Shown here: piece after piece, positions 35,614 to 44,153 of the stretch | Numbering within the stretch: the first letter of the stretch is position 1 | Layout of the letters: every line of letters starts with the position of its first letter | NCBI GenBank assembly: GCA_041946865.1 | Contig: JBHGBF010000017.1 | Location: 1 to 57,786 of the forward strand | Direction of reading: 5' to 3' | Source of the DNA: RPQK01 sp041946865 | GTDB lineage: Bacteria > Acidobacteriota > UBA6911 > RPQK01 | Length of the DNA stretch: 57,786 nt | Notes under the pieces: generated by a model | Database searches by the model: none | Told to the model about the DNA's origin: nothing | The model's input: the letters and a program-made list of their open reading frames with translations, nothing else | Position numbers and translations under genes: made by a program

Positions 35614-36621
35614 ATGAAGCAACATCGGGTCTTGGTTGTAGGCGTGGGATCGATCGGCGAAAGGCACCTGCGGTGTCTGCAAAAGACGGGCAGAACCGAG
35701 GTCGGCCTCTGCGAAATCAACGAGGATCTCCGTTCTCGCGTGGCGGGAACATACGGTGTTGGCGCCTCGTTCCCGGACCTTGACCGGGCGCTCGAACAGT
35801 CGTGGGACGCTGCCGTAATTGCGGTCCCGGCTCATCTTCACATCCCGATTGCTCTCCGGCTGGCCGGCGCAGGCGTCGGATTGTATATCGAGAAGCCCCT
35901 GGCCACGAGTCTCGCAGGACTCGAGGATCTGCAGAAGCAAGTCCGGGAAAAGGGTCTTCCCTGCGCCGTGGCGTACGTTTACCGGGCACATCCGGTGTTG
36001 CGGGATATGGCCCAGGCAATACGCCAGGGCTTGCTCGGGCGGCTCCTGCAAGTCGTGGTCGTCTCCGGACAGGATTTCGCATTCTACCGCCCGGCCTACC
36101 GTCAGACCTACTACACGGACCGGCGGACCGGGGGAGGCGCCATCCAGGACGCACTGACGCACCTGTTCAACGCGGCCGAGTGGCTGGCCGGACCTATCAG
36201 CCGGATTGCCGTCGACGCGTCCCACCAGCGTATCCCGGGTGTCGAAGTCGAGGATACGGTCGTGGCCATCGCACGCCATGGCCGTCTGCTGGCGAGTTAC
36301 AGCCTCAACCAGCACCAGGCGCCGAACGAGACGTTCCTGACGGTTGTTGGCGAGCAGGGCACTGCGCGCTTTGAACTGCACAATTGCTGCTGGCGTTTCG
36401 CCGACAGACCCGGCACACCCTGGGTCGATCATTGTTTCGGACCGATGGAAAGGGACGATTGGTTTATCGTGCAGGAGCGGCTTTTCCTGGACATGCTTGA
36501 AGGAAGATCCGAACCCCTTTGCAGCCTTGACGAGGGAATTCAGACTCTGAAAGTGAATCTGGCCGCTCTCGAGTCGGTGGCAAAAGGGGGTGTGCCGGTG
36601 GATATTGGCAAGATCAGGTGA
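35614..36621 (+). CDS. Gfo/Idh/MocA family NAD(P)-dependent oxidoreductase
   Basis: A 335-residue cytosolic dehydrogenase. The Rossmann motif is VVGVGSIGERHLR near the N-terminus, the family EKP motif is YIEKPLATS (around residue 93), and the catalytic region GGGAIQDALTHLFN (around residue 174) carries the conserved Asp and His. Family members oxidise sugars, inositols or their amino derivatives. It lies 36 nt after the kinase gene and in the same direction, so it is probably cotranscribed. Substrate is unknown; with a kinase and an epimerase alongside, a polyol or sugar oxidised at one carbon is reasonable. Confidence 0.88.
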   Translation: MKQHRVLVVGVGSIGERHLRCLQKTGRTEVGLCEINEDLRSRVAGTYGVGASFPDLDRALEQSWDAAVIAVPAHLHIPIALRLAGAGVGLYIEKPLATSLAGLEDLQKQVREKGLPCAVAYVYRAHPVLRDMAQAIRQGLLGRLLQVVVVSGQDFAFYRPAYRQTYYTDRRTGGGAIQDALTHLFNAAEWLAGPISRIAVDASHQRIPGVEVEDTVVAIARHGRLLASYSLNQHQAPNETFLTVVGEQGTARFELHNCCWRFADRPGTPWVDHCFGPMERDDWFIVQERLFLDMLEGRSEPLCSLDEGIQTLKVNLAALESVAKGGVPVDIGKIR

Positions 36622-36670
36622 GCGCAATGCTTGCGTTTGAACCTTAAGGGCACGAACCAGGAGCTGGACG

Positions 36671-36722
36671 GAGTCTGATCCGACGGATCGGACCGATCGG
36701 CCGGGCCCGCCGGATCAGACTC
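36671..36722. repeat. Long inverted repeat (12-bp perfect arms)
   Basis: GAGTCTGATCCG (36671-36682) and CGGATCAGACTC (36711-36722) are perfect reverse complements around a 28-nt core that itself contains GATCGGACCGATC, a near-palindrome. It lies between the dehydrogenase and SDR genes. It has no T-run and could reduce transcription into the SDR, stabilise mRNA, or be a REP-type mobile repeat. A related-looking string (GATCAGACTGGTCCGACCGATCAGG) is near 20685-20710. Confidence 0.5.
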
Positions 36723-36774
36723 GGGCCCGATTCACGATTCGCAGCTGCGAATGTGACCAAGAGGAGGGAATGCA

Positions 36775-37551
36775 GTGTTCAACCTGGAAGGGAAAGTGGC
36801 CCTGGTTGCGGGCGGCGCCGGGTACCTCGGGACGCCGGTTTGCCGGGGACTGCTCGACCACAACGCCGACCTGGTGCTCGCCGATATGAATCAACAGGCC
36901 CTGGAGCAGCTCGTTTCTGCCTGGTCTTCGGAATACCCGAAGCGAAAAATCGCCGGGATTGTGCTTGACGCGGGCAACGAAGCGTCCATCCGGGCGACGA
37001 TCGGAAAGGTGGTGGCTGATTTTCACAGGCTTGACATCCTGATCAACGCCACCTACGCGGCGGTCGGGAAACGAGTGGAGGATCTTCAGGCGGAGGAGTT
37101 CGATGCCACTCTGCACGTCAACATCACGGGCGCCTTCCTGCTCGCCAGGGAAGCCGCTGCCGTCATGGGGGACGGGGGAAGCATCATTTTCTTCTCGTCA
37201 ATGTACGGCCAGGTTTCGCCCGATCCGCGAATCTATCCGGAAGCATTCAAACCGAACCCGATCGAGTATGGTGTAGCGAAGGCCGGAATCGAACAGATGG
37301 TGCGGTATCTTTCGGTCTGGTGGGCGCTCAAGAACATCAGGGTCAATGCAGTGGCGCCGGGCCCGTTCCCGAATCGCAAGGTCCAGACAAGCCATCCCGA
37401 GTTCCTCCGGTTGCTGAAGAAGAAAGTCCCGCTCGAGCGGGTCGGCCGTCCGGAAGAAGTGGCGGGCGCGGTTCTGTTTCTCGCCTCAGATGACTCGTCC
37501 TACGTCACCGGGCACGTGCTGAATGTCAATGGCGGCTGGACGGCCTGGTAA
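36775..37551 (+). CDS. Short-chain dehydrogenase/reductase
   Basis: A 258-residue classical SDR. The cofactor motif is AGGAGYLGTPVC (GxxxGxG type) at residues about 12-22, the acidic LADMNQ suggests NAD(H) preference, the catalytic Ser is in IIFFSSMYGQ, and the YxxxK pair is YGVAK; the C-terminus has the usual SSYVTGHVLNVNGGW. The start is GTG 36775, supported by GAGGAGGG six nt upstream. It probably oxidises or reduces a hydroxyl of the sugar handled by the cluster. It is followed by the epimerase gene after 39 nt. Confidence 0.92.
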   Translation: MFNLEGKVALVAGGAGYLGTPVCRGLLDHNADLVLADMNQQALEQLVSAWSSEYPKRKIAGIVLDAGNEASIRATIGKVVADFHRLDILINATYAAVGKRVEDLQAEEFDATLHVNITGAFLLAREAAAVMGDGGSIIFFSSMYGQVSPDPRIYPEAFKPNPIEYGVAKAGIEQMVRYLSVWWALKNIRVNAVAPGPFPNRKVQTSHPEFLRLLKKKVPLERVGRPEEVAGAVLFLASDDSSYVTGHVLNVNGGWTAW

Positions 37552-37590
37552 CGCTGCCGGCCATGCCGAAATCGCTTATGGGAGGATGTC

Positions 37591-38421
37591 ATGGGTTCAA
37601 TCAGACTGGGTGTGAACCTCGAATTTGTCAGACACGACGACAAGCCTTTCGAATGGGCGGTTCGCAAGGCGGCAGAGCTCGGTTACGAATATGTTGAGCC
37701 CATGCTCCACTGGGGCCGTGAGTTGTTGAGCGAAGCCGGCTATTTTCACAGTGTGTCGATGCTCGACGACCCGCTGCGCGTTAAGCGCGCGTGTGAAAAT
37801 GCCGGCGTGAAAATCTCGGGCGTGTCGGCTCACACCACCTTGTGCAAGCCCGAGATCGGCACCGAGTATTTGAAGCAGGCGATCCGGTTCGCGGCAGAGT
37901 GCGGGGCCCCGGTGGTCAACACCGACGAGGGGCCCAAGCCTTTTTGGACAACCGTCGAGGAGGACCACGTTTTGATGCGTTACGTTCTGTATGAGGCGGC
38001 CGCGACCGCCGAGCCGCGAGGCATTCGTATCGGTATCGAACCGCATCAGCAGTACAGCTGCACGCCCGACGGGCTGGAACGTATCGTCTCCCTGGTCGAC
38101 TCCCCGGCTATCGGGATTAATTTCGATACGGGCAACAGTTACCTGAGCCGGCAGGATCCGATTCAGTGGCTCGGCCAGCTCCGCACCCGTCTCGTCCATT
38201 TGCACGCCAAGGACATTTCGATCGAGCAGTCCGACAGAGACCGCGCCAAGGTGACGGGGACTCCGGTAGGTTGCGCCTGCGGCGAAGGCGTTATTGACTG
38301 GCGCGGCGTCATTGCCGTCTGCAGGACCTGTCCCGCGGATATCGTCTTCAGCGTTGAGTGCGGGACGATCGAGCAGGCGGCCCGCAGCCGCGCTTATCTG
38401 GCCCGGCTTTTGGAGGAGTGA
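37591..38421 (+). CDS. Xylose-isomerase-like sugar phosphate isomerase/epimerase
   Basis: A 276-residue TIM-barrel protein of the AP-endonuclease-2 superfamily (IolE/IolI/ketose-epimerase type). Metal-binding residues are suggested by IGIEPHQ (Glu), INFDTGNS (Asp), LVHLHAKD (His) and VECGT (Glu). These enzymes epimerise or isomerise ketoses or dehydrate inositol derivatives. ATG 37591 has GGGAGGATG upstream. It is the last gene of the rightward kinase cluster; afterwards the DNA becomes degraded. Confidence 0.87.
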   Translation: MGSIRLGVNLEFVRHDDKPFEWAVRKAAELGYEYVEPMLHWGRELLSEAGYFHSVSMLDDPLRVKRACENAGVKISGVSAHTTLCKPEIGTEYLKQAIRFAAECGAPVVNTDEGPKPFWTTVEEDHVLMRYVLYEAAATAEPRGIRIGIEPHQQYSCTPDGLERIVSLVDSPAIGINFDTGNSYLSRQDPIQWLGQLRTRLVHLHAKDISIEQSDRDRAKVTGTPVGCACGEGVIDWRGVIAVCRTCPADIVFSVECGTIEQAARSRAYLARLLEE

Positions 38422-38586
38422 TTAAATTGTCTTTACCCCACTCAGGAAAAAGGGGCCAGGTCGCCTGCGCACTTCCCGATAATACGGCCGGAAGACAACG
38501 TCGACCTCTGGAAGAACCTGATCGACTGCTGCCGCACACGCGGGAAAGAGGACCTGTGGAGCCTGGATTCCGTTCGTAGTTCCGCC
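38422..38586 (+). other. Short region with a possible coding fragment
   Basis: In one plus-strand frame about 40 codons read like protein (FPIIRPEDNVDLWKNLIDCC, then RGKEDLWSLD) but have no start or family I recognise. It may be a tail left by an earlier gene. Nothing else is seen before the methyltransferase remnant. Confidence 0.25.
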
Positions 38587-39793
38587 TTAAAGAGGCTTTT
38601 CTGGAACAGCCGGCAAGTTCAATCGTCGCATGCTGTTCGAGCCCGATGCGCGTGGCGAACGCAGACAGTTCTTCAGATGGCCATGCGGGAGCGCCGTGCC
38701 GGCGCCGGACTTCAGGAGATGTTTCAAAACTGCCTCCGCGCTCTCGTAGCGGAAAACGATGCTGCCCTCCCAAACCTGCTCTACCGCCAGCGCGGCGCTC
38801 TCGAGCAGGCGCCGAACGTGTTCCGCGTCCCGGGGGAAATCGAAGATCTCCAGCGCCTCTTGGGGAGGCCCTAACGGTAACCGCGCAGCCAACCGCGGCC
38901 GGGGGCGTTTTTTGCGGACGGTCCGCAAAAAACGCTGCGCTTGCGGATCTGTAACCACAAGCGGAAAAGGGTAACGGGGTCCAGAAATATGTATAAAGTC
39001 CAGTCCGGGGCCAGTGCACGGCTTGCCGCGGCAAAGAATGGCGCCAACCGGATGTATCCGAGAACCCAGCTCGAAAAGACCCGATCGAACCGTCGTCTTT
39101 CCCGGAGCAGTGTGGTCACGGCATCACCGACGATGAAGCTGACGTTGGCGAGATCTTGCGAGCGGAGTCTTGCCCGCGCCTCGGACTGCATCGCCTCGGA
39201 CAAATCGACTGCGAGCACCCTGCGCCCCGTGACGGGCCAGCAGGGCAGTGGCGTACCCGGTCCCACAGCCCGCCTCATACACGGTTTCGGCGCCTGACCA
39301 GCGCATCAACTCAACCAACGTGGACATCGGCTGCGCGGCGGCGCTCAGCCGGAACCGGTCATAATCGGCGTGAACCCTGTCGTAGGCAGCCTGGAGCTCC
39401 GACTCCCCGACCTCCTGCCCCTCGACCGATTCGAGGACATGAAAGAAGCGCCGCGGTTCGTGTGTACGGGGCAGGCGCGCGGTCACAGATGACTTCTGAG
39501 ACCCGGGGTGGGGCCGGCAAATCAAGATGTTTTCGAAAAGCTGTTTTCGCTCGGCTGCTGACCAGGACGTCGGTCCGGCCGGCGATGCGGCCGGTGGCAC
39601 TCGGCTCCAGCAGATGAACTTCGAGAGCGCCGGCTTTGGCCGTTCGGCTGTGAGCCCCGCGCCCGTAGTGCCAAGGACAAGGCAGGTGTGCGCATCGAAA
39701 GAGCCGGCGATCTCCTCCAAGTCGCTCCGAAGCCACGGCTCGCCTCCGATCAAGGTCACCATAACGGCGCCCAAAGCACTCGTCCCAGCGCAT
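38587..39793 (-). pseudogene. Broken radical-SAM/SAM-methyltransferase fusion
   Basis: Minus-strand remnants occur in the order expected of one protein but in several frames. Near 39640-39790 is a radical-SAM half-motif (VMVTLIGGEPWLR, then GSFDAHTCLVLGT) lacking the upstream Cys cluster. From about 39450 a class I methyltransferase follows (ELQAAYDRVHADYDRFRL, motif I EAGCGTGYATALLA). An extra base near 39224 shifts the frame; VLAVDLSEAMQSEARARL and FDRVFSSWVLGYI continue in a second frame. At 38905-38935 a 31-bp palindrome coincides with a return to the third frame, which encodes the C-terminal EIFDFPRDAEHVRRLLESA region to 38587. The gene is decayed; function, if any, is lost. Confidence 0.62.
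38905..38935. repeat. 31-bp near-perfect palindrome inside the broken methyltransferase
   Basis: GCGTTTTTTGCGGAC (38905-38919), one G, then GTCCGCAAAAAACGC (38921-38935): 15-bp perfect arms with a one-base loop. It sits exactly where the methyltransferase reading frame changes, so it probably arose by insertion or by template switching during replication. An assembly fold-back artefact is the alternative. Confidence 0.7.
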
Positions 39794-39815
39794 CTGATTC
39801 TCCTCCCAGGCCCGC

Positions 39816-40343
39816 CTACTTCTTCCGGGTGGCGACGAACTTCAGGTTCTCTCCGGCGGCTTTACCGTCCTTGTAATGTTCCCACTCATGTTCGATCTGG
39901 TTGGCATCCACCACTCGGAACACAAGCCCGTGGATATGACCATCCTTGGCCGGATCCATGTTGGATCCCCTCACGAACTTGAACACGAAGCGATCGGGCG
40001 TCGAGGCCGCCGCATCGAACTTCAGCTGGGGCTGGTTGCCCGCCGAACAGTAGTGAGTCATCATCAGATCCTGGCGGTCCATATGGTACATGCTGACCAT
40101 TTCGTGTGGAGTCCCCTTGAGGAGTGTCTCCATGAGGGCGGATCCGGCCCCCGTTAGCTTGTAAGACAGGCTGACCTTTTCGCCCCCTGCCTCAGCTTCC
40201 CATTCGCCCACGAGCTTCTTCAGGCTCTCGAAGGCGGCCTGGGCACCTGGGCCGGTAGCTACCTGCTTCTCTTCCCCAAGGACCAAAGGCTGGAGAAGAA
40301 TCATCATCACTGACACTATAGTTGCCATCGTTCGCGTCTTCAC
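39816..40343 (-). CDS. Exported small lipocalin-like protein (DUF1579-type)
   Basis: A 175-residue exported protein. GTG 40343 is chosen because GGGAGGAA lies 5 nt upstream and a signal peptide follows (MATIVSVMMILLQPLVLG). The mature region starts AAFESLKKLVGEWEAEAGG and consists of beta-strands (VSLSYKLTGAGSALMETL, FKFVRGSNMDP, QIEHEWEHYKDG) typical of small calycin-like proteins of unknown function seen across Acidobacteria and Proteobacteria. A role in binding a small hydrophobic ligand is possible but unproven. The frame is open further to 40502, which adds no recognisable sequence. Confidence 0.62.
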   Translation of the reverse strand: MKTRTMATIVSVMMILLQPLVLGEEKQVATGPGAQAAFESLKKLVGEWEAEAGGEKVSLSYKLTGAGSALMETLLKGTPHEMVSMYHMDRQDLMMTHYCSAGNQPQLKFDAAASTPDRFVFKFVRGSNMDPAKDGHIHGLVFRVVDANQIEHEWEHYKDGKAAGENLKFVATRKK

Positions 40344-41003
40344 TCTGGTTCCTCCCGTTGGCATCAGACAGATTAGCCGGACGAACCTGGAAATGGTTCT
40401 CCGCCAAGAGAGCATTACAGCTCTCGGGGAAGGATTAGTCAACCACCCCGAAAGCCAGTAAGGGGATTGAGTTCCCCGGAAACACGTACTCCCTATAATC
40501 AAGTTAGCGCTTATGGGGGCTGGCCCTCAGATGGAGATGTGATCATAATGCTCTTGAAAACCGATTCTTTTGATCAGTAATATATCGCCCGAGACTTTTG
40601 GAAAGGCGGCAAGAGCGGTTTGGGCCAGAAGCGACAAACGCGGCAAGAAGAGATTCAGGGTGACCCGTAAAGGAGCGGCCGGACGGCAAAGGCGGCCGCA
40701 GGCCTCGTGTCTCACCTGGGACAACGCCACGTTGCCCTGCCGGACGCTTGATCCCGAAACCGGCGAGACGTTCCCGTGGACATTGAAGACTCATCGGATT
40801 GCTCCCGGGGGAAAGAACGACTGCTACAGCAGCGTGCGTGCTGGGGACGAAGGCGTGCGCACGGTTCTCGACGGAAAACCCCAAACTGCTCGAGCTTGTG
40901 CGGTGCGCCGGGAGCGAGCAAGCGTGGACATGGGGCATTTGGACTTTGGCGAAAATACACATATTCGGCAACAGATTAGCGGCAACACATGACGGTGCCA
41001 GCT
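40344..41003. other. Intergenic region without a supported gene
   Basis: About 660 bases. Open frames exist on both strands but have basic, low-complexity translations, no ribosome binding sites and no family motifs. The only distinct element is the repeat at 40940-40974, which has a partner at the right edge of the window. It may be the end of a mobile element or a regulatory sequence of the aldolase gene at 41004. Confidence 0.5.
40940..40974 (+). repeat. Dispersed repeat, copy 1 (upstream of the aldolase)
   Basis: The 22 bases at 40940-40961 (beginning TGGACTTTGGCGAAAATACA) are identical to 57712-57733. After seven differing bases both copies continue with CAACAG. Outside this the sequences differ. 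It lies about 30 nt before the aldolase start. Confidence 0.75.
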
Positions 41004-41813
41004 ATGAATAACGTCAGGTATCAGAGACTGTTCAATGGGCGCGAAAAGTGCGTCATCATTGCGATGGATCATTGCCTGTTTGACGGGCCAATTCCGGGGA
41101 TGATCGAGCTTCGAGAGACGGCTACAAAGGTGGATTCCGCAGTCGACGGCATCCTGCTGTCGCCGGGCATGATGCCCCACTGCGCGGCTGCTTTCGGCTA
41201 CAAGGGGGCGCCGATGGCGGTCGTCCGCCTGAATTGGAGCACCACTTACTGCTTCAAGTGGCACTACTCGCAAGCGGCTACGGTACCTGCGTTCCGGGCG
41301 ACTGAGGCGCTGCGCCTCGGGGCGGACGTGGCGCTTGTCTCCCTTACGCTGCAAACCGGTAGTGAGGCGAATGACGCCCATAATGTCGAGGTGTTCCGCG
41401 ACCTGTGCGCCGAAGCACATACGTTGGGGATGCCTGTCGTCGGGGAGTACTTCCCGGCTGATGCCGATAATCTCGACCCGCAGGACCTTCATACTCGCGT
41501 CCTGGTCGGCGCCCGCATCGTGGCCGAGCTCGGCGCCGATCTTATCAAGACATTCTATACCAGGGACTTCCGGGAGGTGACGGCAAGTTGCCCGGTGCCC
41601 GTGCTGGGACTCGGAGCTTCGAAACTGCCGACGCAATTGCAGGCTCTGGAACTGGCCGCCCGGGAAGTTGCCGATGGGGCAGGGGGCGTGGTTTTCGGTC
41701 GCAATGCCATCCAGGTGCCCGATCCCATTGCCTTTCAGCTGGCGCTGTGCGACGTTGTCAAACGCGGCTTGGCGCCGGGTGAGGCGGCCAGCCGGCACTC
41801 GTTGCGAGACTAG
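41004..41813 (+). CDS. DhnA-type class I aldolase (LsrF/FbaB/DeoC-like)
   Basis: A 269-residue cytosolic TIM-barrel aldolase or thiolase of the DhnA family (COG1830), which includes LsrF and class I fructose-bisphosphate aldolases. Features include VIIAMDHCLFDGPI at the start, GILLSPGMMPH, and the Schiff-base Lys 182 in DLIKTFYTRDF, then VPVLGLGASKLPT and GGVVFGRNAIQ. ATG 41004 aligns with the start of the decayed paralogue (33956); an upstream ATG at 40989 is less likely. It is intact where that paralogue has four frameshifts, and probably provides the remaining activity. The substrate is likely a ketose phosphate; the genetic partners (kinase, epimerase) are 3-7 kb away. Confidence 0.88.
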   Translation: MNNVRYQRLFNGREKCVIIAMDHCLFDGPIPGMIELRETATKVDSAVDGILLSPGMMPHCAAAFGYKGAPMAVVRLNWSTTYCFKWHYSQAATVPAFRATEALRLGADVALVSLTLQTGSEANDAHNVEVFRDLCAEAHTLGMPVVGEYFPADADNLDPQDLHTRVLVGARIVAELGADLIKTFYTRDFREVTASCPVPVLGLGASKLPTQLQALELAAREVADGAGGVVFGRNAIQVPDPIAFQLALCDVVKRGLAPGEAASRHSLRD

Positions 41814-41852
41814 CGACGGGCCCATCGGCAGGAAACCGAACCGGAGGCCCAC

Positions 41853-43097
41853 GTGCCGACACATTGCCGCCTTCTTATGCTTGGGCTTCTCGCTCTGAAT
41901 CCGGCTGGCCAAATGCAGCCGACGCTTGTGAGCCAGCAGATCATGGAGGGACGCAAGGTTTTGCGTTTCGACCACGAGTGTCTGAGAGAGTGGGGTTATC
42001 AGACGAGCCGGACCGAGTACTTCTACGTGGTTGAGCCCCAGAAGCTGCTGCCCAAGGCGCCATTGCTCGTGATTCTCCACAGCGCCGGAGGCGACGCCCA
42101 GGCGGAGCTGCCGAAGTATCTGGAGAAGCCGTGGTTTAAATCACTCGCGTGTTTCTATACGTTGGCACTGAATTCCGGGCAGGGCGAGGACGATTGGTGG
42201 GGTGCGCACGCGATCAGGGATCACAAGTCCACGTATGCCAAACGCCTGACACCGGTCGAGAGCCGGGTTCTGGCTACGCTGCAGTGGGTCCTCGCGAACT
42301 ACCCTATCGACCCCGACCGCGTCTACTTATACGGCGGCTCGATGGGCGGCAGCGGAGGACTGGGAATCGCCATGCCCCGCGGGGACCTGTTTGCTGCGAT
42401 TTACATCGAAATCCCCGCAGGTTTCGATCATTTCTATCATCGAATGGGTCTCCCGAATCCGGCTGACTCGAAGATTTCTTTTCTTCCGATTTCGCGATTT
42501 CCTGATCCTCCTGTGCTTGTCTTCGCAGCCTCTCACATGGACCGCTGGGGAGAAGGACTGAGCGGGTTCCTGAACATGCTGGGGGAGCAGCGGTTGGCGG
42601 CAGTCTTTACCTGGGGGCCGTGGGGACATAGCGCCGATCCTTGGAAACAACCGACCCTCAGCCGGGCGGCCTGGGAATTCCCTTGGCAATCGGTCAGGCG
42701 CAATGAGGCATACCCAGCTTTCACCAATTCCTCCACTGATGGCCGTTGGCCCGGCTACATGTCATCCGGACCCGATCAGTACGGCCAGATTAACGGCTAT
42801 TTCCGCTGGTGCAGCGTCACGGATCTCCCAGACAGCTTCGCCATGGAACTCAGGCTGGTGCAGGAGGGCGAATTGGATGGCCCTGACTCGCGGCTTCCAG
42901 CCGAATCGACGACCGACGTGACCATTCGCCGTTTCCAGAGATTTGTCGTCGAGTGGGGGAAAATCTACGCCTGGCGGTTTGAGCGGGAGGGGAAGCTGGT
43001 CGGGTGCGGAACAGCTCGCGCGGATGTCGATGGGTTGCTGACGATACCGAGGTTGGAGATATGCAGAAGACCGTCTCGGTTAACGCTTACTCGCTGA
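41853..43097 (+). CDS. Alpha/beta-hydrolase, PHB-depolymerase/feruloyl-esterase-like
   Basis: A 414-residue protein with a weak hydrophobic N-terminus (LLMLGLLALNPAG) that may be a signal peptide. The hydrolase core shows LLVILHSAGGDAQAE (oxyanion strand), the nucleophile elbow LYGGSMGGSGG and a His in WGPWGHSADPWK. A C-terminal beta domain of about 120 residues follows (FRWCSVTDLPDSFAMELRL). The family includes esterases acting on polysaccharide side groups. GTG 41853 is the start, with CCGGAGG five nt upstream; it lies 39 nt after the aldolase gene in the same direction, so cotranscription is likely. Confidence 0.75.
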   Translation: MPTHCRLLMLGLLALNPAGQMQPTLVSQQIMEGRKVLRFDHECLREWGYQTSRTEYFYVVEPQKLLPKAPLLVILHSAGGDAQAELPKYLEKPWFKSLACFYTLALNSGQGEDDWWGAHAIRDHKSTYAKRLTPVESRVLATLQWVLANYPIDPDRVYLYGGSMGGSGGLGIAMPRGDLFAAIYIEIPAGFDHFYHRMGLPNPADSKISFLPISRFPDPPVLVFAASHMDRWGEGLSGFLNMLGEQRLAAVFTWGPWGHSADPWKQPTLSRAAWEFPWQSVRRNEAYPAFTNSSTDGRWPGYMSSGPDQYGQINGYFRWCSVTDLPDSFAMELRLVQEGELDGPDSRLPAESTTDVTIRRFQRFVVEWGKIYAWRFEREGKLVGCGTARADVDGLLTIPRLEICRRPSRLTLTR

Positions 43098-43182
43098 GAT
43101 CGCGCACCCAGACATCGCCCGGATAAGGACCCTCGAACTCGGAGGACCGGATAAAGGGGCGCGAGCCACGTCCCGCTCTCCG

Positions 43183-44040
43183 TCAAGAATCCGGAGTCCG
43201 GCCGCCATGGGAAACGCGGGACGGGATGAGCTTGCGCAAATGGGCAATCGCACACCGGGCGGCCGTTTCGGAATCGGGCCAGGCGAGCATCTCGGTCGAG
43301 ACGTAACCCGAGTACTCGATTTCTCTGAGCACGGCAAAAATCGAATCAAAGTCCAGATGAGCGGAACCGGGCCATCGACGGTTGTTGTCACAGACGTGAA
43401 TGTGCCAGCACGCTTCCCGCGCCTCGCGGAAAGCACCTTCGATGCTGGCCTCTTCAATATTCATCTGAGACACGTCGAGCATCAGGCCAAAATTGGCCCG
43501 GGCAACGCGCTTGACCATGCGCAAGGCATCTTCGGCGGTGATGATGAAGTTGACGAGACAGATGGTTACGGGCTCCAGGACAAAGCGCACCTGCTTGTTC
43601 AGAGCATAATCAGCAAGCTCGCGAAAGGCTTCAGCGGCAACTTCGAGTGTTAGCTCCGGGCGGCTCGGATCCCCTTCGCCCCGCGATCGCCCGATGTTAA
43701 TCAAGACGCCGGGTGGGAAGTGGGCAGCAGCGAAGTCGACAATCGAGTGGAAACGGGCCATCGCCGAGCGGCTGATGGTCAGGTCGGGTTTCAGCAGCCC
43801 GAGTCTTTCCTCGGGCCACAAAGCACCCGTACAAATCGCCGCCAACTCCAATCCCGACTCTTTCAGCCAGCCGGCGATCTCTTCTCCGTTCAACACGTCA
43901 GGCTGCCGGACCATCAGCTCGACGCCCTCATAGCCGTACTCGGACAACTTGCGGAAAGCGGCACGCAGGTCTCCCCGGTAAACGGTCAGACCATTGGTGA
44001 GGAGGTCGGGGCCTCCAACCACTGAAGCGATCCTGATCAC
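43183..44040 (-). CDS. Xylose-isomerase-like TIM-barrel isomerase/epimerase
   Basis: A 285-residue member of the AP-endonuclease-2/sugar isomerase superfamily. It opens with IRIASVVGGPDLLTNGL, has YGYEGVELMVRQP, VRFVLEPVTI (Glu), GLMLDVSQMN (Asp), CWHIHVCDNN (His) and YVSTEMLAWPD (Glu) as candidate metal ligands. Its sequence is distinct from the epimerase at 37591. The start is GTG 44040, where family similarity begins, with GGGGA about 11 nt upstream; the frame is open to 44241, but the extra part covers the REP-like repeats. Likely a sugar epimerase or hydroxypyruvate-isomerase-like enzyme; substrate unknown. Confidence 0.82.
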   Translation of the reverse strand: MIRIASVVGGPDLLTNGLTVYRGDLRAAFRKLSEYGYEGVELMVRQPDVLNGEEIAGWLKESGLELAAICTGALWPEERLGLLKPDLTISRSAMARFHSIVDFAAAHFPPGVLINIGRSRGEGDPSRPELTLEVAAEAFRELADYALNKQVRFVLEPVTICLVNFIITAEDALRMVKRVARANFGLMLDVSQMNIEEASIEGAFREAREACWHIHVCDNNRRWPGSAHLDFDSIFAVLREIEYSGYVSTEMLAWPDSETAARCAIAHLRKLIPSRVSHGGRTPDS

Positions 44041-44081
44041 GCGTCTCTGTCCCCCAACGCGATGATGAAAACACCTTTTTT

Positions 44082-44109
44082 GTGGCCGGACTTTCCAGAG
44101 TCCGGCCAC
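44082..44109. repeat. REP-like palindrome, copy 1
   Basis: GTGGCCGGACT (44082-44092), loop TTCCAG, AGTCCGGCCAC (44099-44109): a perfect 11-bp stem. Its reverse complement is nearly the same as copy 2 at 44154-44180, so the two form an inverted pair. Confidence 0.6.
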
Positions 44110-44153
44110 CGGAGCGGCAACCAAGGACACTGGGAGGAAGTCCTCTTGCTTTC

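Noticed and set aside
40570..40992. 140-codon plus-strand frame before the intact aldolase
   Set aside because: Basic, low-complexity translation, no ribosome binding site, and it includes the dispersed repeat; nothing supports a protein.
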